Assembly (NCBI RefSeq): GCF_001983105.1
Contig: NZ_MOMC01000025.1
Coordinates: 17,364 to 22,732, forward strand
Reading direction: 5' to 3'
Length of the DNA: 5,369 bases
DNA from: Pseudofrankia asymbiotica
GTDB taxonomy: Bacteria > Actinomycetota > Actinomycetes > Frankiales > Frankiaceae
Position numbers and translations under genes: made by a program. The notes under the pieces are model-generated. The model had not been told where the DNA came from. It saw nothing but the letters and a program-made list of their open reading frames with translations, and searched no databases. Below, piece by piece: positions 1 to 5,360 of this stretch (its first letter is position 1; each line of letters starts with the position of its first letter).

Positions 1-580
1 CTGGACCGCGAACGTCATGCAGCAGACGACGATCCGGGCCGTCTCGAAGCTTCAGTTCGCCTGGGAGCTCGCGACCAGGATGGCCGAGGCGGTGAACAAC
101 ACCAGCCCCGCGGCCGTCGAGATGCTCGGCGAGATCTGGAGCTACCTGGAGCTGACCCGGTCGGCGCTGACCGCCGCGGAGGCCGGCGCCCACGAGTGGG
201 GGGCGGGAACGTGGTTCTGCGCCGAGCCCCCGTTCGCGGCCCTGCGCCCCACCCTGCCACGCTGGTTCCCGCGGGTGACCGAGATCATCAAGCTGCTGGG
301 CAGCCACAGCCTGCTGGCCACCCCGACCCGGGCCGAGCTGGCGAACCCGCTGCTGCGCCCGCTGCTGGAGCGCTACTACCAGGGCGCGAACGGCCTGCCC
401 GCCGACGAGCGGACGGCGTTGTTCCGGCTGGCCTGGGACTTCGTCGGCACCAGCCTCGCCGGCCGCTCCGACCTGTACGAACGGTTCTACCTCGGCTCGC
501 CGGGCCGTTTCCTGCAGCTCGCCCAGCGCCAGGCGGCCCGCGACGCCGACTTCTCCCTGGTCGCCTCGGTCCTTTCCTGA
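1..580 (+). CDS. HpaB-family flavin-dependent aromatic hydroxylase, C-terminal part (5' end outside window)
   Basis: This is the last 192 codons of a gene entering from the left; the reading frame is open from base 2 and ends at TGA 578-580. The first internal ATG at 17 is not a convincing start, because recognisable family sequence begins at once. The protein matches from memory the C-terminal domain of 4-hydroxyphenylacetate 3-monooxygenase oxygenase subunits. Visible signs are an alpha-helical start (KLQFAWELATRMAE), the segment LGEIWSYLELTRSALTAAEA, then PRVTEIIKLLGSHSLLATPT, and the block YYQGANGLPADERTALFRLAWDF followed by the GRSDLYERFYLG motif. Known enzymes use FADH2 from a separate reductase and O2 to hydroxylate phenols ortho to the hydroxyl group. 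The N-terminal substrate-binding domain and most flavin contacts lie outside the window, so the substrate cannot be judged; chlorophenol or secondary-metabolite hydroxylases of the same family are alternatives. No reductase gene is visible. Family assignment is firm; the exact reaction is inference. Confidence 0.88.
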   Translation, partial: WTANVMQQTTIRAVSKLQFAWELATRMAEAVNNTSPAAVEMLGEIWSYLELTRSALTAAEAGAHEWGAGTWFCAEPPFAALRPTLPRWFPRVTEIIKLLGSHSLLATPTRAELANPLLRPLLERYYQGANGLPADERTALFRLAWDFVGTSLAGRSDLYERFYLGSPGRFLQLAQRQAARDADFSLVASVLS

Positions 581-611
581 CCTGGCCGCGGCGAGCGCCA
601 CCCCGGGTTCT

Positions 612-631
612 GCCTGCGACCCGGCGTAGGC
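612..631 (+). terminator. Possible short terminator hairpin after the hydroxylase gene
   Basis: A 7-bp stem (GCCTGCG 612-618 with CGTAGGC 625-631, one G-U pair) encloses a 6-base loop, 31 bases after the hydroxylase stop codon. There is no T-tract, which is common for actinomycete terminators. The stem is short and such hairpins arise easily by chance at this GC content, so the call is weak. The longer inverted repeat at 647-700 could instead be the real transcript end. Confidence 0.3.
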
Positions 632-646
632 GAGCGGTCGCGGCGG

Positions 647-700
647 CATGATCTGATGGGATTTTCGCCGCTCTGGCTCTGAAAATTCCACCAGATCATG
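647..700. repeat. AT-rich 20-bp imperfect inverted repeat in the intergenic gap
   Basis: The left arm CATGATCTGATGGGATTTTC (647-666) and right arm GAAAATTCCACCAGATCATG (681-700) are reverse complements at 18 of 20 positions. One mismatch is A:C; the other would be a G-U pair in RNA. The 14-base loop is GC-rich. The arms are about 60% AT, in sharp contrast to the surrounding DNA, and both ends begin or finish with CATG. The structure could act as a bidirectional terminator between the hydroxylase gene and the lemA operon, be a dispersed palindromic element of the REP/MITE type, or be a binding site for a dimeric regulator. No transposase or target duplication is visible. The structure itself is certain; its role is not. 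Confidence 0.7.
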
Positions 701-934
701 AGGAAACGGCGCCACCGGGAATCCGGACAGGACGACAGCTCGCGGTCTTCTGTCAGACGCCTGTTTTCGCCGCGTTCATCCGACGGACGGCGCCCGGTCG
801 GCGGGACCGGCCGTGCGAGGCCTGGAACCGAGCTTTGTCGGGCAGCCGTCAGCGATCGGAGAGAACGGTGATTGACAGGTGTCGGCGGCCTGGGAGGAGG
901 ATCGGGGCATCGATTCCACGCAGAGAGATCCCCG
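701..934 (+). other. Gene-free upstream region of the lemA operon with small hairpins and a weak promoter candidate
   Basis: No convincing coding sequence is present on either strand. Three potential structures are visible. The first is a two-part hairpin at 727-764: ACAGG with CCTGT outside, GACAG 734-738 with CTGTC 750-754 inside, and TTTT directly after it. The second is a 6-bp stem CCGGTC/GACCGG at 794-799 and 805-810 with a 5-base loop. The third is ATCGGGG 901-907 pairing with CCCCGAT 930-936, which covers the first two bases of the lemA start codon. A perfect -35 hexamer TTGACA sits at 872-877, but the nearest -10-like sequence, GAGGAT at 897-902, is 19 bases away and poor. The promoter therefore cannot be placed with confidence. 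An AGGAGG at 895-900 has no usable start codon at the right distance. Confidence 0.4.
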
Positions 935-1507
935 ATGAACACGTCAGTTGTGCTGCCGGTCGCCGGCGGCGTCGTCGTCCTGGCGGTGATCGCGCTGGCT
1001 GTGTGGGCGGTGCTCGCCCACAACCGGCTCGTCCGGCTCCGGACGCAGGTCCAGTCGTCGTGGGCGCAGATCGACGTCCAGCTCCGGCGGCGCCAGTCGC
1101 TGGTCCCCAACCTGGTCGACACGGTGAAGGCGTATGCCGCCCACGAGCGCGCCGCCCTCGACGCGGTCGTCGCGGCCCGGTCGGGCGCGATGGCGGCGGC
1201 GAGCCCCGGGCAGCGCGGCGCGGCCGAAGGAATGCTCTCCGAGGCGATCGGCCGGCTTTTCGCGGTCGCCGAGGCATATCCCGATCTGAAGGCCAGCCAG
1301 AACTTCCTCGCGCTGCAGGGTGAACTCGGCGAAACCGAGAACAAGATTGCCTATGCGCGGCAGTTCTACAACAGCGCCGTCCAGTCACTCAACGCGGCCG
1401 TCCAGTCCATCCCGACGAACATCGTCGCGGGCGCGGGCGGTTTTCACCAGGAGCCGTTCTTCGAGGCGGCGCAGGCCGAGCGCGCGGACGTCCGCGTCCG
1501 GTTCTGA
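935..1507 (+). CDS. lemA: LemA family membrane-anchored protein
   Basis: This 190-residue protein has the usual LemA length and layout. A short outside segment is followed by one hydrophobic helix at about residues 7-28 (GGVVVLAVIALAVWAVLAH), then a long helical soluble domain. Family signatures are HNRLVRLRTQVQSSWAQIDVQLRRR from residue 29, SLVPNLVDTVKAYAAHE at 55-71, AEAYPDLKASQNF at 112-124, LQGELGETENKIAYARQFYN at 127-146, and the closing PTN...GF...FFE motif near 160-177. LemA proteins fold as elongated helical bundles; their biochemical role is unknown and they are thought to act at the cell envelope. I chose ATG 935 because it places the membrane helix directly after the start and has a GAGAG-type ribosome site at about 923-927. 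An in-frame TTG at 872 would add 21 unlikely residues. The stop codon shares a base with the next start, so it forms an operon with the DUF2207 gene. Confidence 0.93.
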   Translation: MNTSVVLPVAGGVVVLAVIALAVWAVLAHNRLVRLRTQVQSSWAQIDVQLRRRQSLVPNLVDTVKAYAAHERAALDAVVAARSGAMAAASPGQRGAAEGMLSEAIGRLFAVAEAYPDLKASQNFLALQGELGETENKIAYARQFYNSAVQSLNAAVQSIPTNIVAGAGGFHQEPFFEAAQAERADVRVRF

Positions 1508-3414
1508 TGGGCTTCGAGCTGGGCCTCGCGGTCCCCGCGGTCGTCGGCTGGTTCGCCCTGTTCGGGGCATGCCTGCTGGTGACCAGACCGCGCCAGGTGA
1601 CGCCCGCCGCGCCGACGCAGGACCTCGGCGGCGACGAGCCGCCGGCCGTCGTGAGCCTGCTCGCGAACGGCTGGCGGCACACCGGCGCCGCCGCCCGCTC
1701 GACCCTGCTCGACCTCGCCGCCCGCCGCCTCGTCGAGCTGCGCCAGCCCGGTGGCGACCCACGCCAGACGACGGTCCACCTGCCCCGGCGGGACGGGGAC
1801 GGCGGCGCCAGCCTCACGGGCTACGAGCGACGCGTTCTCGACCGGGTGCGGGGCCTCGCCACCGGCGACGTGGTCCCGCTGACCGCGCTCACCTTCCGCG
1901 ACTCCGGCCAGGCGAAGGCCTGGTCCCGGCGGCTGAAGGCCGAGGTCATCGCCGACGCCCGCCGGCGCGGGCTGACCCGCCGCCGGTTCACCCGCCAGAT
2001 CAGGACCGTGCTGATGGTGGCCGCGGCGGTGGCGACGCTCGCGGTGCTCGTCGCGACGCTGCACTACGACCACCGCGCGCATCCCCACGACAACCCGGCC
2101 GCCCCGGTGGCGATCATGACCTTCCTGGTGCTGGCCGGGATCGCCAGCGTGCCCCTGGGCGAGCGGGACACCCCGGCGGGCCGGGCGGCGGCGGCCCGCT
2201 GGCTGGGGCTGCGGGAGTTCCTGCGCGGCGACGAGGCGTTCACCGAGCTCCCGCCGGCCGCGGTCGCGGTCTGGGACCGCTACCTGTCCTACGGCAGCGC
2301 CCTCGGCGTGACCCGCGTCTGCGACGAGGCCATCGACCTGGGGATGGGCGACCGCACCCTGGTGTGGTCGTCGTTCGGCGGCGGCTGGCACCAGGTGCGG
2401 GTGCGGTATCCGAGCCTGTGGGGCCGGTACGGCATGAAGCCGCTCCCGCTGGCCGTCTGGGCCGCCTGCTGCCTCGTCGCCGGCGTCGCCGTGCTGAACT
2501 ACCGCGGCCGGGTCGGCGGCGGCGGGGCCGGCCAGGTCCACGACCTGCTCTGGCTCGTCAGCCTGCTGCTCGGTCTCTACCTGGCGATGCGGGGGGTGTA
2601 CCGGCTGTTCCGCGTCGCCGTGGACGTGTCCTCGCCGGTGACCGTGACCGGCGAGGTGCTGTGGGACGAGCCCTGGCGGTCGAACTCCAGCGGGGACGAC
2701 GGCGACAGCGTGCCCTGGCTGTACTACCTGGCCGTCGACGACGGCGGCACGGACGGCTCCGGGTATCCCGGCACGACCGCCTGGGGCGCGCCCAGGGAGC
2801 TGTGGGACCGCTACCACGTGGGCGACGTCGTGCGCCTGACCGCCCGGCCGTGGACCCGCCGGGTGCTGGAGATCACCGTCGTCGAGCGTGGCCGGGCCCG
2901 TGAGCTGCTCGAGTCGACGTCCGGCGACTCGACCGAACAGCTCGTCGCCGACGCGATGGGAGTCCCGCGAGCCGGCAGGAGGCGGGCCGAGACCGGTGGC
3001 AAGGGCGTGCCGGCCGCCGGCGGGCTACTGACCGTGGAGGAGGTCAGCCGCGCCGTGGGCAGGCAGGTGACAGCACTCGCCTCGCCGGTCCCCACACCGA
3101 TGCCGGCGTCGATCCAGCTCTTCGAGGCGGACGGCCGCCAGGCGGCCGCGGTCGTCGTCAGCACGGGACTGGCCGGCCGGCTCGCGCTGCGCTCCCGCCG
3201 GGGCGGCACACCGCTCGCGGGCATCGGCGACGAGGCCTACCTGGGTGACCGGTGGGCCGTCGCCCGCACCGGGGACCGCGTGGTGAGCGTACGAATCGAG
3301 AGCCGGGTTGGCCCGGCCCACCCCGACAGCCTGCCCTGGCTCCTGTCGACCGCGGTGAGCCGCCTGCCGCGCGACCAGCCCCGCCGCGGCATCCCCAGCT
3401 CTTCCGCGTCGTAG
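1507..3414 (+). CDS. DUF2207 (YciQ-like) multi-pass membrane protein with extra C-terminal domain
   Basis: This 635-residue protein follows lemA with a one-base stop/start overlap (TGATG at 1505-1509). No clear ribosome site precedes it, so translation is probably coupled. Hydrophobic segments lie near residues 6-26, 167-186, 200-217, 313-331 and 346-367. The DUF2207-type cytosolic part is recognisable from PPAVVSLLANGW at 45-56, STLLDLAARRLVEL at 65-78 and LTGYERRVLDRV at 103-114. It continues with WLGLREFLRGDEAF at 232-245 and LPPAAVAVWDRYLSYGSALGV at 248-268, which matches the conserved LPYAxALG-like region. The large N-terminal extracytoplasmic domain of canonical DUF2207 proteins is absent; the protein begins directly with a membrane helix. 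After the last helix comes a beta-rich segment (about 375-460, GEVLWDEPW...YYLAVDD) and then a separate module at about 507-621 (LLTVEEVSRAVGRQV...LAGIGDEAYLGDRWAVARTGDRVVSVRI). No enzymatic motif is evident. The function is unknown, and an envelope role with LemA is inference from pairing. Confidence 0.85.
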   Translation: MGFELGLAVPAVVGWFALFGACLLVTRPRQVTPAAPTQDLGGDEPPAVVSLLANGWRHTGAAARSTLLDLAARRLVELRQPGGDPRQTTVHLPRRDGDGGASLTGYERRVLDRVRGLATGDVVPLTALTFRDSGQAKAWSRRLKAEVIADARRRGLTRRRFTRQIRTVLMVAAAVATLAVLVATLHYDHRAHPHDNPAAPVAIMTFLVLAGIASVPLGERDTPAGRAAAARWLGLREFLRGDEAFTELPPAAVAVWDRYLSYGSALGVTRVCDEAIDLGMGDRTLVWSSFGGGWHQVRVRYPSLWGRYGMKPLPLAVWAACCLVAGVAVLNYRGRVGGGGAGQVHDLLWLVSLLLGLYLAMRGVYRLFRVAVDVSSPVTVTGEVLWDEPWRSNSSGDDGDSVPWLYYLAVDDGGTDGSGYPGTTAWGAPRELWDRYHVGDVVRLTARPWTRRVLEITVVERGRARELLESTSGDSTEQLVADAMGVPRAGRRRAETGGKGVPAAGGLLTVEEVSRAVGRQVTALASPVPTPMPASIQLFEADGRQAAAVVVSTGLAGRLALRSRRGGTPLAGIGDEAYLGDRWAVARTGDRVVSVRIESRVGPAHPDSLPWLLSTAVSRLPRDQPRRGIPSSSAS

Positions 3415-3417
3415 TGA

Positions 3418-3460
3418 GCTGTTGGCACCGCCGCCCCCGAGCCGCGGCGGTGCCAACAGC
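3418..3460 (+). terminator. Perfect 17-bp hairpin terminator of the lemA-DUF2207 operon
   Basis: GCTGTTGGCACCGCCGC (3418-3434) pairs fully with GCGGCGGTGCCAACAGC (3444-3460) around a 9-base loop, starting 3 bases after the DUF2207 stop codon. No T-run follows, as is typical for actinomycete hairpin terminators. Because the stem is symmetrical, it may also stop transcripts arriving from the convergent SMR gene, which shows no good hairpin nearer to its own stop. Confidence 0.85.
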
Positions 3461-3676
3461 GGCGCGCCTCCCGCTCGCGGCCTGCGCGGGAAGCACGCTG
3501 CCAGGTTGGACGCCGGGCATGGCGGGCGCGTTGCTCCGTCTTCGGCCGAATCCGCGACGAGTTTCCGGCCGGACAGGTCCCAGCCAGTCGGTCTGCCTGC
3601 CGGGCGGCCTGCCGGGCGCACGGCACGGCCGCACTCGGAATTCGATACTCGGGCCGGCCGCGGGCGGGCGGGCGGT
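3461..3676. other. Gene-free gap between convergent DUF2207 and SMR genes
   Basis: No convincing gene is seen; open frames here are extensions of shadows from the flanking genes. The stretch holds a 10-bp palindrome TTCGGCCGAA (3541-3550), a tandem 12-bp repeat (3596-3619), and a G-rich run at 3651-3675 with four GGG tracts directly beyond the SMR stop codon. No strong terminator hairpin for the SMR gene was found in it. Confidence 0.5.
3596..3619. repeat. Tandem 12-bp direct repeat
   Basis: CCTGCCGGGCGG (3596-3607) is followed immediately by CCTGCCGGGCGC (3608-3619), identical at 11 of 12 positions. It lies downstream of the SMR gene and is probably slippage-derived; no function is suggested by the sequence. 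Confidence 0.6.
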
Positions 3677-4003
3677 TCAGCGCTGGCTGCCGCCCAGTTG
3701 AAGGCCGATGACACCGAGGATGATGAGCCCGAGGCAGCTGGCCTTGAGGACGCTCATCTCCTCCTTGAAGGCCAGCACACCGATCATGGCGACGATCGCG
3801 GTGCCGGCACCGGACCAGATCGCGTACGCGACCGCGAGCGAGATCGTCCGCAGCGCCCGGGAGAGCAGATAGAACGACACCGGGTAGCAGGTCGCGACCA
3901 GCAGGGTGGGCCAGAGCCTGGTGAAGCCGTTGGACTGGCGCAGCGCGGTCGTCGCCACGATCTCCAGCACGATGGCCAGGGCGAGCTGCACAGCCGCGGT
4001 CAC
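3677..4003 (-). CDS. Small multidrug resistance (SMR) transporter, EmrE/Mmr type
   Basis: This 108-residue, four-helix membrane protein has the standard SMR length. Helices lie near residues 4-21, 33-50, 58-78 and 85-104. The essential proton- and drug-binding glutamate is present at residue 14 (IVLEIVATT). The GFTRLWP loop after helix 1 matches EmrE and mycobacterial Mmr as I recall them. Tyr40, Tyr60, Trp63 and Gly67 in the AYAIWSGAG motif, and Gly97 in helix 4, occupy the EmrE positions. Family members work as antiparallel dimers in the cell membrane and exchange protons for cationic compounds such as quaternary ammonium ions. Ala10, Thr18 and the GFTRLWP loop favour the Qac-type rather than the guanidinium (SugE/Gdx) subtype, though substrate cannot be proved. 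The start is GTG at 4001-4003, preceded by a TAGGGT -10 box at leaderless spacing. It sits downstream of the AIM24 gene on the same strand, separated by a terminator, so it is probably transcribed independently. Confidence 0.93.
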   Translation of the reverse strand: MTAAVQLALAIVLEIVATTALRQSNGFTRLWPTLLVATCYPVSFYLLSRALRTISLAVAYAIWSGAGTAIVAMIGVLAFKEEMSVLKASCLGLIILGVIGLQLGGSQR

Positions 4004-4015
4004 TATCCGACCCTA
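4004..4015 (-). promoter_or_regulatory. Putative -10 box for a leaderless SMR transcript
   Basis: On the minus strand the hexamer TAGGGT (4015-4010) matches the actinomycete TANNNT -10 pattern. It lies six bases before the GTG start, which would put the transcription start on or beside the first codon. No good -35 hexamer is seen 16-18 bases upstream, and the region before GTG has only a weak GGGTCGGA as a possible ribosome site. The leaderless reading is inference. Confidence 0.5.
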
Positions 4016-4076
4016 GCCCGCGAAACCGCTGGCCGCGGGCCTGATCCGGCCATGTCACGCGGCGTTCAGCCGACGT

Positions 4077-4106
4077 CCTCGCGACCGCGCGGACGCGGTC
4101 GCGAGG
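4077..4106 (-). terminator. Perfect 13-bp hairpin terminator of the AIM24 gene
   Basis: CCTCGCGACCGCG (4077-4089) pairs fully with CGCGGTCGCGAGG (4094-4106) around a 4-base loop. Read on the minus strand it begins 13 bases after the AIM24 stop codon (TAA, 4122-4120). No T-tract follows. It separates the AIM24 transcript from the SMR gene. Confidence 0.8.
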
Positions 4107-4119
4107 GGCCCCGGGACGG

Positions 4120-5259
4120 TTACCAGGGGCGACCGCCGGGCCCTCCTGGCTGGCCGAACAGGCCGCCGAGGGCACCGCCCAGGCCGCCCTGCAGGTGGCC
4201 GGGCTGGCCGGGGCCGTGCGGGTTGCCCTGGCCGCCGAGCCGGTTGCCGGCGAAGCCGCCCTGGCCCATGCCGAACAGGCCGGCCGGACCATTGCCGGAC
4301 AGCGCCTGGTACGGCGGCAGCAGCTCACTCGGCTGGATGATCGCGTAGCCGTCGCCGGCGAACGACATCTGCCAGCTCTCGCCCGTGTTGCCGCGCGGCT
4401 TCCACGCCGACGAGGACGTCACGGCGGCCTCCATCGAGACCTGCAGGCCGCTCGACCAGCCGACGACCGCGTCCGCGTCCGCGAAGTAGTAGTTCTGCGG
4501 GGTGACCCGCATGACCAGCGGCGCGCCAGTGGTGCAGAGCGCGATCTTGCCAGAGCCGGTCAGCTCGACCTGGTAGCTGCCGACGCCCGCGATGCCGACG
4601 TCGCTCTGGATCCGGACGATGTTCCAGTTCAGGCTCATGTCGAAGGCGAGTACGTTGCGCCCGTCGATGGTCAGCCCGTCGCGGCCGTCCAGGTCGAGCA
4701 GGAAGATGTCCTGCGCCTGGTAGGCGAGGAAGACGCTGCCCGCGCCGGAGACCTTCATCAGGTGCAGGCTCTCGCCGTCGCCGAAGAGGTGGCTGAAGTG
4801 CCCGGCCCAGCCTTCCCACTGCCCGTCGAACTGGGCGCCGCCCTGGTAGGCGACCATCGAGCCGGCGCGGGCGAAGAACTCCCGCATCCCCTGGGCGCCG
4901 AGCGTGGCCTTGAGCATCTTGCCGTTCTGCAGCGTGAACCGCTCGGTGCTGGCCACCTCGGGGTTGTCCAGCAGCGGGCTGCGGATCCCGGCGCTCGGGT
5001 TGCCGCCCGGCATGCCGCCCATCCCGGGCGGCGGGGGCGGCATGCCGGGTGGCATGCCGCCGGGCGGGGGCGGCATGCCCGGAGGCATCCCGCCGGGCTG
5101 CGGCGGGTAGCCGCCGGGCGGGGGTGGGAAGCCGCCTCCGGGGGGAGGCGGGTAGCCACCGCCAGGAGGCGGGGGCGGAAAGCCACCGGGCTGGGGCGGG
5201 TAGCCCCCTCCGGGGGGAGGCGGGTAGCCGTGGCCGGGCGGCGGCGGTGGGTAGCTCAT
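4120..5259 (-). CDS. AIM24 family protein with Pro/Gly-rich N-terminal tail
   Basis: This 379-residue protein has three parts. Residues 1-90 are almost entirely Pro, Gly, Tyr, Phe and Met, made of repeats such as YPPPPGGG, FPPPPGG, YPPQPGG and two copies of MPPGMPPPPGG-like units. Residues of about 100-315 form the AIM24 (DUF124) domain. It begins ERFTLQNGKMLKATLG, contains the glycine-spaced beta strands GAGSVFLAYQAQDIFLLDLDG and TGSGKIALCTTGAPLVMRV, and ends with the conserved ESWQMSFAGDGYAIIQPSE. Residues 320-379 are Gly-rich. No signal peptide or membrane helix is visible. AIM24 proteins form beta-rich folds of unknown bacterial function; the yeast namesake is a mitochondrial inner-membrane protein. 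The ATG at 5259 is favoured by the strong GGAAGGA site 7 bases upstream and by the typical MSYPPPPP beginning, although the frame stays open to the window edge. It ends at its own hairpin, so it is probably not co-transcribed with the SMR gene. Confidence 0.88.
   Translation of the reverse strand: MSYPPPPPGHGYPPPPGGGYPPQPGGFPPPPPGGGYPPPPGGGFPPPPGGYPPQPGGMPPGMPPPPGGMPPGMPPPPPGMGGMPGGNPSAGIRSPLLDNPEVASTERFTLQNGKMLKATLGAQGMREFFARAGSMVAYQGGAQFDGQWEGWAGHFSHLFGDGESLHLMKVSGAGSVFLAYQAQDIFLLDLDGRDGLTIDGRNVLAFDMSLNWNIVRIQSDVGIAGVGSYQVELTGSGKIALCTTGAPLVMRVTPQNYYFADADAVVGWSSGLQVSMEAAVTSSSAWKPRGNTGESWQMSFAGDGYAIIQPSELLPPYQALSGNGPAGLFGMGQGGFAGNRLGGQGNPHGPGQPGHLQGGLGGALGGLFGQPGGPGGRPW
5135..5229. repeat. 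23-bp identical repeats inside the AIM24 Pro/Gly tail
   Basis: Two identical 23-bp copies lie at 5135-5157 and 5207-5229, offset by 72 bases (24 codons). Each encodes the GYPPPPGG unit of the tail. Exact identity at the DNA level suggests recent duplication or slippage. Each copy contains CCTCC and GGAGG around a G4 loop, so it can also fold locally. Confidence 0.7.
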
Positions 5260-5266
5260 GACGTCG

Positions 5267-5273
5267 TCCTTCC
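5267..5273 (-). promoter_or_regulatory. Ribosome binding site of the AIM24 gene
   Basis: Minus-strand GGAAGGA (5273-5267) lies 7 bases before the ATG. It settles the start at 5259 among the in-frame possibilities, since the frame remains open upstream. Confidence 0.75.
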
Positions 5274-5317
5274 AGCCACGACGGGACCAGCGGCGGACCT
5301 GCTGACGGTGGGCGGCG

Positions 5318-5360
5318 TGGTCAGCCCTGGACCGAGTGGCATGGTCAGCCCCGGACCGAG
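5318..5360. repeat. Two-copy direct repeat with 24-bp period upstream of AIM24
   Basis: TGGTCAGCCCTGGACCGAG (5318-5336) recurs as TGGTCAGCCCCGGACCGAG (5342-5360), identical at 18 of 19 positions and spaced 24 bases start to start. It sits 58 bases upstream of the AIM24 start codon and may continue beyond the window. It could be a pair of operator sites or the repetitive end of an upstream minus-strand gene. One minus-strand frame through it (repeating PLGPGLT) stays open from the window edge to a TGA overlapping the AIM24 ATG, but its third-position GC is much lower than in the real genes here. Confidence 0.65.

Noticed and set aside
794..810. CCGGTC/GACCGG hairpin as an operator or terminator
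   Set aside because: A 6-bp GC stem is expected by chance in this DNA and it has no supporting context.
895..900. Perfect AGGAGG Shine-Dalgarno sequence upstream of lemA
   Set aside because: No ATG, GTG or TTG lies 5-10 bases downstream, and it is 34 bases from the lemA ATG, so it is probably coincidental.
872..934. An upstream TTG start extending LemA by 21 residues
   Set aside because: The extension is Gly-rich and charged, has no ribosome site, and would put a non-family sequence before the membrane helix; ATG 935 fits the family length.
487..1344. A 285-codon minus-strand open frame across the intergenic gap and lemA
   Set aside because: It spans a hydroxylase 3' end, a palindrome and lemA in antisense; composition is Ser/Arg-rich with no motif.
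1444..2817. A 457-codon minus-strand open frame opposite the DUF2207 gene
   Set aside because: It is an antisense shadow in GC-rich coding DNA. The plus-strand frame has recognisable family motifs and membrane helices, whereas the antisense product is low-complexity with no known motif.
1320..2903. A 527-codon plus-strand open frame overlapping lemA and the DUF2207 gene
   Set aside because: The product is Arg/Pro/Gly-rich nonsense typical of a shifted frame, and both overlapping genes are well supported.
3237..4328. A 363-codon minus-strand open frame across the SMR gene region
   Set aside because: It overlaps the certain SMR gene and the end of the AIM24 gene in other frames and runs through the terminators; no family resemblance.
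3422..4348. A 308-codon plus-strand open frame from the operon terminator into the AIM24 gene
   Set aside because: It starts within the terminator hairpin and is antisense to two well-supported genes.
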